NCBI GenBank assembly: GCA_965263045.1
Contig: CBDHGK010000041.1
Span: 930,001 to 994,000 of the forward strand
Length of the DNA: 64,000 bases
Origin: G963664115 sp965263045
Lineage (GTDB): Bacteria > Acidobacteriota > Terriglobia > 20CM-2-55-15
Reading direction: 5' to 3'
Under the pieces are notes generated by a model. The model was given only the letters and a program-made list of their open reading frames with translations, did no database searches and was not told the DNA's origin. Below, piece after piece: positions 25,743 to 34,978 of this stretch. The position numbers and the translations under genes were made by a program. Within the stretch, counting starts at the first letter, position 1. Each line of letters begins with the position of its first letter.

Positions 25743-28487
25743 ATGAAGGAGGAAGTACTGGCGGCTATGGTGGACGGACACGGGCATGGCACGACCGCTA
25801 CGGGACTCAAGTTCCAGCGTCATTTTTCCAGCGCCGCACGGTCGCCTTACGACGCTGTAGAGTGGGAGCGCCGCACGGCATCGATCACAAGCGACGCGGG
25901 TGGGGTCGTCTTTGAACAGCGTGATGTCGAAGTCCCCAAGGATTGGTCCCAGACAGCAACGAACATTGTAGCGTCCAAGTACTTTCACGGCATCCAGGGC
26001 ACCCCCGAACGCGAGACGAGTGTCCGGCAGCTCATTTCCCGGGTGACGACGACGATGAAGGCCTGGGGTTCGGCCGGAGGCTACTTTTCATCCGATACCG
26101 ACGCTGATATTTTTCACGACGAGCTTTCACACCTGCTTCTCAATCAGATGGTCGCGTTTAATTCCCCGGTGTGGTTCAACTGTGGCGTCGAACCGAAACC
26201 CCAGTGTTCGGCCTGCTTCATCAATTCGGTCGAAGACACGATGGGCTCGATTTTGAGCCTGGCCAAGACCGAAGCGATGTTGTTTAAATGGGGCTCGGGC
26301 GCCGGGAGCAACCTGTCGCCAATCCGTTCCTCGATCGAACAGCTTTCCGGCGGTGGCATCGCATCCGGACCGGTCTCGTTCATGAAGGGATTCGACGCCT
26401 TCGCGGGAGTCATCAAATCGGGTGGAAAAACCCGCCGAGCGGCCAAGATGGTCATCCTGGACGCGGATCATCCCGATATCGTCGAGTTCATCAATTGCAA
26501 AGCGAGTGAAGAAAAAAAGGCCTGGGTCTTACTCGATCAAGGTTATAGCGGCGGCATCGACGGGGAAGCCTACTCTTCGATCTTCTTTCAAAACGCGAAT
26601 CACAGTGTCCGGGTGACCGATAAATTTATGGAAGCCGTCGTCAATGACGGCAAATGGACCACGCATGCCGTCACGACGGGTGAGCCCGTTCACACCCATC
26701 AGGCCCGCGAGTTGATGACGATGATCGCAGATTCCACCTATATATGCGGTGATCCCGGCATGCAGTACGATACGACGATCAATCGTTGGCACACCTGCAA
26801 GAACACCGCCCCGATCACGGCGTCGAATCCCTGTTCCGAGTACATGTTCCTGGACGATTCGGCATGCAACCTTGCGTCGCTGAACCTGATGAAGTTCCGG
26901 CTTCCCGACGGCGGCTTCGACATCGATTCATTCCGGTGGGCGGTGGCGGTTACGACGACGGCGCAGGAAATCATTGTGTCCAACGCCAGCTATCCCACGG
27001 ATCGGATCGAGAAAAACTCGCATGATTTCAGACCGCTCGGTCTGGGCTACGCCAACCTGGGCGCGCTGCTGATGTCTCTGGGTGTCCCCTATGACAGCGA
27101 CGCCGGGCGCAACTATGCCGGGGCCATCACGGCAATCATGACGGGGCAGGCCTATCTCACTTCGGCGAAGATTGCGGGTGAAGCCGGCGGGCCGTTTGCC
27201 GGATACAAGGCGAATGAGGAACCTTTTCTTGAGGTGATGCGGATGCACCGGGATTCGGTAAAGGGAATCGACCGCAATCAAGTCCCCAGCGCATTGTATG
27301 AGTCTGCATGGAAGGTCTGGTGCGACGCCGTCGATCACGGCGAGCGGACCGGCTATCGCAATGCCCAGGCCTCGGTGCTGGCGCCGACCGGTACCATCGG
27401 CTTTATGATGGATTGCGATACGACCGGAGTCGAGCCGGACCTGGCCCTGGTCAAGTACAAGAAGCTCGTTGGGGGTGGGACTATCAAGATCGTTAACAAC
27501 ACCATACCCCTCGCGCTGGAACGCCTGGGCTATGACGACCCCACGGTCAAAGATATCGTCGATCACATCAACGAACACGGGACGATCGAAGGCGCCCGGG
27601 GTGTACGGGACGCACATCTTCCAGTGTTCGATTGTGCTTTCAAAGCGACCCACGGTAGCCGCTCGATCCACTACCTCGGCCACCTGCGGATGATGGGCGC
27701 GGTACAGCCCTTTATTTCGGGTGCGATTTCGAAAACCGTCAACCTGCCTGAGGCCGTCACGAATGAAGAAATCGCCGAAGCCTACACGGAAGGATGGCGG
27801 CTTGGACTGAAGTCGGTCGCGATCTACCGTGACGCCTCGAAGCGAACCCAACCCATGTCGACCACTGACAGGGACCCGGCCGGAAGCAGTCCGGCCGAGC
27901 GGCCGGTTCGCCGTCACCTCGCCGTCGAGCGTCACGCGATTACGCACAAGTTCGGTGTAGCGGGACACGAAGGTTACCTCACCGTTGGCATGTATGAGGA
28001 CGGATCGGCGGGCGAGATTTTCATCGTAATGGCCAAGGAAGGGTCCACATTGTCTGGAGTGATGGACAGCTTTGCGACGGCCTGCTCGATGGCGCTGCAG
28101 TACGGGGTGCCGCTACAGGTGCTGGTGGATAAGTTCACCCATACACGGTTTGAGCCTTCTGGTTTTACCAGCAATCCCCAGGTGCCGTATGCCAAGTCGA
28201 TCATGGACTATATTTTCCGCTATCTGGCTTCCCGTTTTCTGACGCCCGAAGAAGCCGCGTCAGTGGGTGTGCAGATCGAAGAAGAGCCTGGCGTGAAACT
28301 GGGGACGTCGCCGAAAGCGATCCCGGCGCCCGAGAGCAAACCGAAGCCGGGGGCCGCACGGGCCGGCGCACTCGTTGATATCGAAGATCAGGACGCGCCC
28401 GTGTGTTTCGATTGTGGATCGCTCATGGTTCGCAGCGGCGCCTGCTACAAGTGTCTCAATTGCGGTTCAACGAGTGGTTGTTCCTGA
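25743..28487 (+). CDS. nrdJ: Adenosylcobalamin-dependent ribonucleoside-diphosphate reductase (class II)
   Basis: 914 residues; ATG 25743 with GGAGGGGGCGG upstream. Reduces ribonucleotides using B12. Key parts: ISRVTTTMKAWG, NSPVWFNCGVEPKPQCSACFINSVEDTM (active-site Cys), KWGSGAGSNLSPIRSS, NPCSEYMFLDDSACNLASLNLMKF with the N-x-C-x-E catalytic motif, APTGTIGFMMDCDTTGVEP, and a C-terminal zinc-ribbon CFDCGSLMVRSGACYKCLNCGSTSGCS carrying the redox cysteines. Matches the large vitamin-B12-dependent form of about 900 residues. A cobalamin adenosyltransferase is encoded in this window at 59868. Confidence 0.96.
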   Translation: MKEEVLAAMVDGHGHGTTATGLKFQRHFSSAARSPYDAVEWERRTASITSDAGGVVFEQRDVEVPKDWSQTATNIVASKYFHGIQGTPERETSVRQLISRVTTTMKAWGSAGGYFSSDTDADIFHDELSHLLLNQMVAFNSPVWFNCGVEPKPQCSACFINSVEDTMGSILSLAKTEAMLFKWGSGAGSNLSPIRSSIEQLSGGGIASGPVSFMKGFDAFAGVIKSGGKTRRAAKMVILDADHPDIVEFINCKASEEKKAWVLLDQGYSGGIDGEAYSSIFFQNANHSVRVTDKFMEAVVNDGKWTTHAVTTGEPVHTHQARELMTMIADSTYICGDPGMQYDTTINRWHTCKNTAPITASNPCSEYMFLDDSACNLASLNLMKFRLPDGGFDIDSFRWAVAVTTTAQEIIVSNASYPTDRIEKNSHDFRPLGLGYANLGALLMSLGVPYDSDAGRNYAGAITAIMTGQAYLTSAKIAGEAGGPFAGYKANEEPFLEVMRMHRDSVKGIDRNQVPSALYESAWKVWCDAVDHGERTGYRNAQASVLAPTGTIGFMMDCDTTGVEPDLALVKYKKLVGGGTIKIVNNTIPLALERLGYDDPTVKDIVDHINEHGTIEGARGVRDAHLPVFDCAFKATHGSRSIHYLGHLRMMGAVQPFISGAISKTVNLPEAVTNEEIAEAYTEGWRLGLKSVAIYRDASKRTQPMSTTDRDPAGSSPAERPVRRHLAVERHAITHKFGVAGHEGYLTVGMYEDGSAGEIFIVMAKEGSTLSGVMDSFATACSMALQYGVPLQVLVDKFTHTRFEPSGFTSNPQVPYAKSIMDYIFRYLASRFLTPEEAASVGVQIEEEPGVKLGTSPKAIPAPESKPKPGAARAGALVDIEDQDAPVCFDCGSLMVRSGACYKCLNCGSTSGCS

Positions 28488-28671
28488 CGGATCACACCTG
28501 CAGTGTGACCGGTGCTCGGCGTTGAACGAAGGGCTGGGGAAAGCCAGCCTGTGGCCGGCCGCTTAACGCTCAACTCCGGGTTTCCGCATCACCCGGCCCG
28601 GTGAACCCACCACCGCTTCGGCGACCTCCAACCGGTACCCGCCTCCGACACCACCGTGGTAGCCTGACCCC

Positions 28672-30066
28672 ATGATCGTGATGAAGTTTGGTGGCTCGTC
28701 CATCGGTTCCGTCGATCGCATTCGGACGGCCGCTTCGGTGGTTTCCGATTCCCTCAGCGCGCAGCCGGTCGTGATTCTGTCCGCGATGGAGGGCGTCACT
28801 GACCAGTTGATTGAGACCGGAGACCGGGCCGTTGTCGGGCGCGATGCGGATGTGGCTGCTGGCCTTTCGGCGCTGCGTGTGAGGCACGCCGCGGCCATTT
28901 CGGCTCTCCTGACGGCGCCCGATCGCAGGGCGGCGGCGAACCGCGAACTGGAGCCGATCTGGGAAGAGATCCATAACGTGTTTACCGGCGTGTTGCTCCT
29001 GCGGGAGCGCAGCCCGCGTTCGGGGGATTTGATTTCCTCTTTCGGGGAGAGGCTGATCGTTCCAGTGTTCAGCGCATATCTCGGGCAGGAAGGCATACTG
29101 TCGGAGGCCTTCGACGCCCGCGGATTGATTGTGACCACAGAAGAGGCCGACTTTGCGCAAGTCGATTTCGTCCAGACGAAGAAACAGTGCCAGACCCTCA
29201 CCACGGCCATTCAGGGTGGCGCGGTCCCGGTGGTGACCGGTTACATCTGTTCGACAGCTGACGGCATCACGACGACGCTGGGCCGCGGCGGATCCGACTA
29301 TACCGCCAGCATTCTGGGATTCGCTCTCGACGTCGAAGAAATTCAGATCTGGACGGATGTCGATGGCGTGATGACGGCCGACCCACGGATCGTCCCCCAT
29401 GCCCGGGCGCTTTCGCGGATTTCATATAAGGAAGCCGCTGAGATGTCCTATTTCGGCGCCAAAGTGTTGCACCCGAAAACGATCACGCCCGCAGCCGACG
29501 CCGGCATTCCGATCCGCATCAAGAACACGGCCGAGCGGTCCGCGGAAGGGACCCGGGTGACACGGGATTCGCCAGAAAGCCACCAGGGCGTGAAGACAGT
29601 CGCCTCCATCATGGGCGTGAGCCTGGTCTCGATCGAAGGGCGTGGGATGCTCGGTATTCCCGGCACGGCCCGGCGGGTTTTTGGCGCGATTGCGCAAGAG
29701 AAGATCAACGTGCTGATGTTTTCTCAGGGGTCTTCTGAACAACACATATCGATGGTCGTCACCCGCGCCGAGGGTGCGGCTACGGTGCGCGCACTTGAGC
29801 GGGAGTTCCGTCGGGAATTCGGAAAACGGCAGGTCGACCGTATTACGGAGATCTCCGATATCGCGATCATCGCGCTGGTTGGCGAGGGGATGAAGTCGGT
29901 TCGGGGAGTGGCGGCACGCGCGTTAGGCGTGCTCGGGAAGGCGGACATGAACATCCTGATGATCGCGCAGGGTTCGTCTGAACTGAATCTGTCATTCGTG
30001 GTCGAAGCGAAGGACGCTCCCGAGGCGATCCGCCTGATTCACGACGGGTTCGAACTCGGTCAGTGA
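28672..30066 (+). CDS. lysC: Aspartate kinase
   Basis: 464 residues. Phosphorylates aspartate, the first step to lysine, threonine and methionine. N-terminal kinase domain MIVMKFGGSSIGSVDRIRTAA, GRGGSDYTASILGFALDVEEIQIWTDVDGVMTADPRIVPHARALSRISYKEAAEMSYFGAKVLHPKTI, then two ACT domains (ASIMGVSLVSIEGRGMLGIPGTARRVFGAIAQEKINVLMFSQGSSEQHISMVV and IALVGEGMKSVRGVAARALGVLGKADMNILMIAQGSSELNLSFVV). Monofunctional: no homoserine dehydrogenase domain is fused. Alternative name thrA-type, hence the symbol is provisional. Confidence 0.95.
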   Translation: MIVMKFGGSSIGSVDRIRTAASVVSDSLSAQPVVILSAMEGVTDQLIETGDRAVVGRDADVAAGLSALRVRHAAAISALLTAPDRRAAANRELEPIWEEIHNVFTGVLLLRERSPRSGDLISSFGERLIVPVFSAYLGQEGILSEAFDARGLIVTTEEADFAQVDFVQTKKQCQTLTTAIQGGAVPVVTGYICSTADGITTTLGRGGSDYTASILGFALDVEEIQIWTDVDGVMTADPRIVPHARALSRISYKEAAEMSYFGAKVLHPKTITPAADAGIPIRIKNTAERSAEGTRVTRDSPESHQGVKTVASIMGVSLVSIEGRGMLGIPGTARRVFGAIAQEKINVLMFSQGSSEQHISMVVTRAEGAATVRALEREFRREFGKRQVDRITEISDIAIIALVGEGMKSVRGVAARALGVLGKADMNILMIAQGSSELNLSFVVEAKDAPEAIRLIHDGFELGQ

Positions 30067-30075
30067 GCGTGATTT

Positions 30076-31083
30076 TCAATCCGACCGAGGGCGTGTCGCG
30101 CTGTCGATATAACGGAGACCGCGGCGATAGGCTTCCAGTTCCGCCCGTTCCACGTTTTTTCGAACCACCTTCGACAGCGGAGAATTCGGGTCTTCGATGA
30201 AGGCGGTGACTTCAGTAATTTGTGCGTCGATGCGGGCGACCTCGGTGGCGATATCGGAGCTGGTCTCCGGGCCCGCTTCGGTGGACGATGGGGGGATGGA
30301 CGTCGATTCCGCGAGCTTCTGTTCCAGCTGTTCTTTTCGGAATTGGAGTTCCTTCAACTTCCACTCGTATTCTGTCGTCAGCTTCTCGCGCAGTTCGACT
30401 TCGAGGTGGGCCGCCCCGGTCCGTGCATTCTGCTCGGCTTGCTCCACCTCAGCTTTCAGCGAAATGCGCTCCGCCTCCCACGCATCCCGTGCCGCAGCGA
30501 ACTCATCCTGAAGCTGACCGCGGGCGCCCTCAGTTTCGGCCACCCGATTGAGCAGCTCTTCTCGGACGGCATCCAGTTCGGCGCGCTCGACTTTGGATTC
30601 CTGTTGCGTCAGCAGCGCTTTCATGTCCTCAAGACTGTGCTGTAGCTGTTCGCGTTCCGTGGAGGCCTGCTGCGTACGCGCTTCGGCCAGTGCTTCGACC
30701 TCCCGGATCCGGGCGGCGAGCTCGGCCTCCTGCACGGCAGCGGCCCGACCTTCAGTGCGGGCCTTCCGGCACGCTGCGTCCAGGTTCTCGATCTCTTCGC
30801 TGAGCCGTCGGCGCTCCTGCTTCCACTTCTCGGAAGATTCCTCGAGTTCCTGCTCAGCTTCGCGAATCTTGTCCGCGTATTCCGCGCGGAGTTCCTCCAG
30901 GCCCGGGTCCGGTGTCACTTCTTTCGCTTCGATCAACGCCGCCTCGAGCAAGCGTATCTGTTCCCGGAGGTCGGTGCGCTCGGCTTCCCATTCCGTATTG
31001 GATTCGACTTCTTTCATTCCTGGTCCGTACTTGCTCCGCCACAGCCCGGGGGCACCGGTTCCATCCGGAGGCTTGCGCCGCAT
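30076..31083 (-). CDS. Long coiled-coil protein
   Basis: About 335 residues from ATG 31083 (TTG 31107 is also possible). Residues about 35-260 are almost continuous heptads rich in E, A, R, L and Q (for example EKWKQERRRLSEEIENLDAACRKARTEG), typical of a rod-like coiled coil. A C-terminal region, ATEVARIDAQITEVTAFIEDPNSPLSKVVRKNVERAELEAYRRGLRYI, is likely a compact end domain. No signal peptide. Convergent with aspartate kinase. No function inferred. Confidence 0.8.
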   Translation of the reverse strand: MRRKPPDGTGAPGLWRSKYGPGMKEVESNTEWEAERTDLREQIRLLEAALIEAKEVTPDPGLEELRAEYADKIREAEQELEESSEKWKQERRRLSEEIENLDAACRKARTEGRAAAVQEAELAARIREVEALAEARTQQASTEREQLQHSLEDMKALLTQQESKVERAELDAVREELLNRVAETEGARGQLQDEFAAARDAWEAERISLKAEVEQAEQNARTGAAHLEVELREKLTTEYEWKLKELQFRKEQLEQKLAESTSIPPSSTEAGPETSSDIATEVARIDAQITEVTAFIEDPNSPLSKVVRKNVERAELEAYRRGLRYIDSATRPRSD

Positions 31084-31261
31084 CAAATCAAGATCGCCGA
31101 TCAACAACGTCGCTGCGCCCTCTCGAAGCAGGGGGCAATCATAACTCAGTTGTAAACTCAGACAACGAACATTGGCCGCACAGCCTGCGACCAGCTACCC
31201 GGGGGAGGATCACGTGAGGCACGTATTTTTCATCCGGCGTGTCCAACCGGCGTGTCCAATC

Positions 31262-31342
31262 TGAAATTCTGGAATTCGGATTATCATATATATGGTTTTA
31301 ATTAAAAACGCACTGAATCATATTAAATAGTAGAATATCTTC
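31262..31342 (+). promoter_or_regulatory. AT-rich promoter region of the mod operon
   Basis: A markedly AT-rich stretch (TATATATGGTTTTAATTAAAAACG... and TTAAATAGTAGAATATC) in otherwise GC-rich DNA directly before the HTH-TOBE gene. Several -10-like hexamers are present; no single start can be fixed. Confidence 0.45.
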
Positions 31343-31768
31343 ATGGATTTACTCCGTCCCTCCCAGGCCGCTGAGGCACTGGGTGTGAGCTATCCCACTG
31401 TGAAGCAATGGATTTATCGGGGCCGACTCCTCTCTATAACGACACCGGGTGGGCACCATCGAATACCGCGCGGGGAAGTCGATCGGCTCTCGGCTGAACG
31501 GCTGGGGACCTCCGGCCGAGACACGGCAACGGCACCTTCAGCAAAGCAACCGGGCGATGGTGCTGTGATCAGCGGCCGCAACAAACTTCGAGGCCGCGTC
31601 GTGGACGTACGAAACGACGGCTTGCTGTCGCAGGTTCAGATTGACGTGGGCGGGCAGATGGTGACTTCCATCATCACGCGGGCCGCCGCTGACGAGATGG
31701 AGCTTGCCGTCGGCGTGGAAGCCTCAGCGCTGATCAAAGCGACGGAGGTCATGATTATCCGTGGCTGA
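31343..31768 (+). CDS. HTH-TOBE molybdate-responsive protein
   Basis: 141 residues. Residues 3-50 are a MerR/excisionase-type HTH (LRPSQAAEALGVSYPTVKQWIYRGRLLSITTPGGHHRIPRGEVDRL); residues about 73-140 form a Mop/TOBE domain (SGRNKLRGRVVDVRNDGLLSQVQIDVGGQMVTSIITRAAADEMELAVGVEASALIKATEVMII) that binds molybdate or tungstate. Its end overlaps modA by 8 bases. Probably a molybdate sensor regulating this operon, a ModE analogue with a different DNA-binding head. Confidence 0.88.
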   Translation: MDLLRPSQAAEALGVSYPTVKQWIYRGRLLSITTPGGHHRIPRGEVDRLSAERLGTSGRDTATAPSAKQPGDGAVISGRNKLRGRVVDVRNDGLLSQVQIDVGGQMVTSIITRAAADEMELAVGVEASALIKATEVMIIRG

Positions 31769-32585
31769 GTCCCCACCCATTCTCCGTCGAAAACGGATCT
31801 GTTTCCCGTTCAGGGTGGGACTGGTTGTGTGGCTTGTCTGCTTCGGACTGCGGTCTCCGGCCTGGGCCGCCGCCGAGGACATTGTGGTGGCGGCCGCGTC
31901 GGACCTGAGCTTTGCCATCCGGGAGATCATCGACGATTTCGAGAGCAGTACGTCCCATACGGTTCGGCTTACGCTGGGCTCCTCCGGAAATTTCTTTACG
32001 CAAATCCGGAATGGCGCGCCCTTCGATGTCTATTTATCCGCTGATATCGCCTACCCCGAGCAACTGGAACGATTCGGACTGACCGAACCGGATTCATTGT
32101 TTTCCTATGCCACGGGCCGGATCGTGATTTGGGCGCGGAATGACTCATCGCTCGACCTGCTGTCGCTGGGGATGCAGGCGGTGGCTGAAAACGTGGGTCG
32201 GGTTGCAATTGCCAATCCCAGACACGCGCCTTACGGACGGGCTGCGCGGGCGGCACTGGAGTACTACCGATTGTGGGACCGCGTTTCCGATCGCCTGGTT
32301 CTGGCTGAAAATGTCTCGCAGGCGGCGCAGTTTGCAGAATCCGGCGCGGCGGGAATCGCAATCATCGCGCTGGCTCTGGCATCCTCTGATCCGTTGCGCG
32401 ATTCCGGAAAATTCTGGGAGATTCCTGTCGCAGCCCATCCGGAAATGGTGCAGGGAGGCGTCATCCTCGCGCACGCTGCACGCACGGGGCGGGGGGAGGC
32501 GGCCCGCGCCTTCGCGGCCTCGATGCAAAGCCAGAGGGCCCGGGCCATCCTTGAACGCTATGGTTTCTCGCTGCCGTCGAATTGA
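31761..32585 (+). CDS. modA: Molybdate ABC transporter substrate-binding protein
   Basis: 274 residues with an N-terminal signal (VGLVVWLVCFGLRSPAWAAAEDI). Mature part: VVAAASDLSFAIREIIDDFESSTSHTVRLTLGSSGNFFTQIRNGAPFDVYLSADIAYPEQLERFGL, IANPRHAPYGRAARAALEYY, and AAGIAIIALALAS, the ModA family fold. Captures molybdate in the periplasm for ModBC. Confidence 0.95.
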   Translation: MAESPPILRRKRICFPFRVGLVVWLVCFGLRSPAWAAAEDIVVAAASDLSFAIREIIDDFESSTSHTVRLTLGSSGNFFTQIRNGAPFDVYLSADIAYPEQLERFGLTEPDSLFSYATGRIVIWARNDSSLDLLSLGMQAVAENVGRVAIANPRHAPYGRAARAALEYYRLWDRVSDRLVLAENVSQAAQFAESGAAGIAIIALALASSDPLRDSGKFWEIPVAAHPEMVQGGVILAHAARTGRGEAARAFAASMQSQRARAILERYGFSLPSN

Positions 32586-32591
32586 TCGATC

Positions 32592-33290
32592 ATGAACTGG
32601 GTCGCGCTGGCAACGAGTGTACGCCTGGCCGGGGCGACGTCCATTATTCTGCTCTTGATCGGGATACCCACCGCATACTGGCTGGCCTATTCGAGATGGC
32701 GGTGGAAATTTCTTGTCGAAGCCTTCGTCGCACTCCCGATTGTTCTGCCGCCGACGGTGCTCGGCTTCTATATTCTCGTCGCGATGGGACCGGCCAGTCC
32801 AGCGGGCCAGTGGTACGAACGGGTCGTGGGGCAGCCTTTCCCCTTTACGTTTGAAGGCCTGGTTCTGGCTTCAGTGCTGTTCAGTTTTCCATTCGCGGTG
32901 CAGCCGATGGCGGCTGCGTTTGCCGCGGTTGACCGTCGGTTGCTGGAGGCCTCGTGGCTGCTGGGTGTCTCCAGAATCGGGACCTTCCGAAGGGTGATCG
33001 TTCCACAGTCGATCGGTGGCCTGGTGACCGGATTGGTGCTCAGTTTCGCCCACACCATCGGAGAATTCGGTGTGGTCTTGATGGTCGGCGGCAACATCGA
33101 AGGCGTCACCCGCACGGTATCCATTGATATCTACGACGAAGTGCAGGCGTTCAATTATTCGGCGGCCAACCAGACGGCTCTGATACTGCTGGCGTTTTCC
33201 TTCACGGTGCTTGCGTCGGTATACGCCCTCAACCGGAAGATATGGGGTGGGTGGGCTGGGCCCGGCGATCGAATTGTGCCCCGACATTGA
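32592..33290 (+). CDS. modB: Molybdate ABC transporter permease
   Basis: 232 residues, about five membrane helices; the cytoplasmic EAA loop is MAAAFAAVDRRLLEASWLLGVSRIGTFRRVIVPQSIGGL, followed by LSFAHTIGEFGVVLMVGGNIEG typical of ModB. Starts 6 bases after modA. Confidence 0.94.
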   Translation: MNWVALATSVRLAGATSIILLLIGIPTAYWLAYSRWRWKFLVEAFVALPIVLPPTVLGFYILVAMGPASPAGQWYERVVGQPFPFTFEGLVLASVLFSFPFAVQPMAAAFAAVDRRLLEASWLLGVSRIGTFRRVIVPQSIGGLVTGLVLSFAHTIGEFGVVLMVGGNIEGVTRTVSIDIYDEVQAFNYSAANQTALILLAFSFTVLASVYALNRKIWGGWAGPGDRIVPRH

Positions 33291-33345
33291 ATAAACGCAT
33301 GGGTCGAAGGTCCGGCGACCGGTGACGGTGAGTGCGCAAAGAAAT

Positions 33346-34470
33346 ATGAGGACTCCAGTGACCGGAGAACGGTTGAGGGCGGTGAAACCGACCCTAAGCG
33401 TCGACATCGAGAAGCGCTATCGGGACGGGACCACCATCTGCGCGGCCTTTGAGCTCCCCTCGAACCCGCCCCGGGTATCGATCGTCTTCGGGCCTTCCGG
33501 TGCAGGCAAAACAACACTGTTGCGATGTATCGCCGGTCTGGAAACGCCGACGCGGGGAACCATTCAGTACGGGGAAGAAATATGGAGCCAGTCGGGCACG
33601 CGCAACTGGGTCCGGCCTCAGGAGCGACCCATGGGTTACCTGTTCCAGGATTTCGCATTGTTTCCCCACCTCACGGTGCGGCGCAACATCGGGTTTGGCC
33701 TGGGAGCGCTGACGCGTGATGTCCGTCGCAGCAAGGTCGACGCGATCAGTGCGCGACTGGGTCTGGAAGGTCTGGCGGATCGCCGGCCGGGCGAACTTTC
33801 AGGTGGCGAGCAACAGCGGGTTGCCCTGGCCCGGGTCCTGGTTCGTGAACCCCGGGTCCTTTTACTCGACGAGCCGTTTGCGGCCCTCGACGAACGGACG
33901 CGCGAGAGCGTCCGGTCCTACCTTCGACGGTTTCTGACCCAGTTGGACATCCCGGCCCTGGTCGTCACCCACGACTGGATCGACGCCCTGGCGCTCGGGG
34001 ACGAAATGATGGTTCTCAGTCAGGGCCGTATGCTTCAAAGAGGCTCGCCCCATGAGGTGCTCACACATCCGGCCCAGCGGGAGGTGGCCGCCGCAGTCGG
34101 CGTGGACACGGTGGCCCCGGCTCGGGTGGTCGATCGGTCCGAAGGCGTGGTTCGTTTGAGCGTCGGCACAGCCGAATTGTCGGGCGTCGACCCCGGGGGG
34201 CTGGAAATCTCCTTCTGGGTCTGTATCCGCGGAGAAGATGTCACGCTCGAACAGGGACATGCGTTGCGAAGCAGCGCCCGAAATCATCTTCACGGGCACG
34301 TGCGGGCGCTGATTCCAAGGGGGACATTGACGAAGGTGGTGCTTGACGTGGGTTTCGAACTCGTCGCCCTCATTACGCGTCAGGCGGCGGTGGACCTCGA
34401 TCTTGCACCGGGCGTTTCAGTATCGGCGGTTTTCAAGGCCTCTATTGTCCATCTCATCCCTCGGACATGA
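33346..34470 (+). CDS. modC: Molybdate ABC transporter ATP-binding protein
   Basis: About 374 residues from ATG 33346 (GTG 33322 is an alternative). Walker A GPSGAGKTTLLRCIAG, Q-loop MGYLFQDFALFPHLTVRRNIGFGLG, signature LSGGEQQRVALARVL, Walker B VLLLDEPFAALD, H-loop LVVTHDWIDAL. The C-terminal 120 residues hold a TOBE/Mop domain (LRSSARNHLHGHVRALIPRGTLTKVVLDVG.ELVALITRQAAVDL). Completes the ModABC importer, which can feed the molybdopterin enzyme MsrP. Confidence 0.95.
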   Translation: MRTPVTGERLRAVKPTLSVDIEKRYRDGTTICAAFELPSNPPRVSIVFGPSGAGKTTLLRCIAGLETPTRGTIQYGEEIWSQSGTRNWVRPQERPMGYLFQDFALFPHLTVRRNIGFGLGALTRDVRRSKVDAISARLGLEGLADRRPGELSGGEQQRVALARVLVREPRVLLLDEPFAALDERTRESVRSYLRRFLTQLDIPALVVTHDWIDALALGDEMMVLSQGRMLQRGSPHEVLTHPAQREVAAAVGVDTVAPARVVDRSEGVVRLSVGTAELSGVDPGGLEISFWVCIRGEDVTLEQGHALRSSARNHLHGHVRALIPRGTLTKVVLDVGFELVALITRQAAVDLDLAPGVSVSAVFKASIVHLIPRT

Positions 34471-34616
34471 TCGCAGTGGGTCCCGTTTTCATCGGTCGAT
34501 GCAAACGTTGACCGTATCCAATTCGACATGAACGGATGATGGGCGCGCTTGCATGGGCGGACCGGCCGAAGATCGGTGGAACCCATTCAGCAGAATGCCC
34601 GGACCTCGGGCTGAGC

Positions 34617-34978
34617 TAGCAGCCCGTGGCAGAAGCGGCATTGATCTCAAAGGCCGCGTTACGGCCAAACGGGGCCGGATTCCAGGAGGCAACAACGTGA
34701 CGACACGACGTCGCGAGGACGTTGCAATGCTCATTCATTGCGAGGAGGCGACGACAACGAAGACGGCCCCGTTTCGCCGTAACCCTTTGGGCGCAGGGGG
34801 GCCACCGACGTTTCAAACGGAGGCTGCAGGCGCCCCCCAGGCTTTGTCGTTCGTCGGTCACGATGAAAAGACGGCGCCTGCGGCCTCGGTTTCAAACCTC
34901 GGTGGCCGCTCCTCACTTCGCGCCTGCAACCCGAAGACCCCTGCGCGCGGCCCGCGAAACTTCTGCCACGGGCTGCTA
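34617..34978. mobile_element. 362-bp element with 19-bp perfect terminal inverted repeats
   Basis: TAGCAGCCCGTGGCAGAAG at 34617-34635 is exactly the reverse complement of 34960-34978. TA at both ends suggests a TA target. No ORF inside. Inside, 34667-34774 is closed by an inner inverted repeat (AAACGGGGCC / GGCCCCGTTT) and contains hairpins; a diverged copy of that core lies at 61884-61988. The right end supplies the stop codon of the NUDIX gene. MITE-like. Confidence 0.7.
34667..34774 (+). repeat. Structured dispersed repeat, copy 1
   Basis: Outer stem AAACGGGGCC (34667) with GGCCCCGTTT (34765); inner hairpin GCAATG-ctcatt-CATTGC at 34724-34741; palindromic CGACGTCG between them. Shares GAGGCAACA, CGACGTCGCGAGGACG and CGAGGAGG blocks with copy 2 (61884-61988, opposite strand), where the hairpin is GGAATG...CATTCC. 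Confidence 0.65.

Noticed and set aside
30197..31144. Plus-strand Ser/Cys-rich ORFs across the coiled-coil gene
   Set aside because: They are antisense images of the Glu/Ala/Arg heptads.
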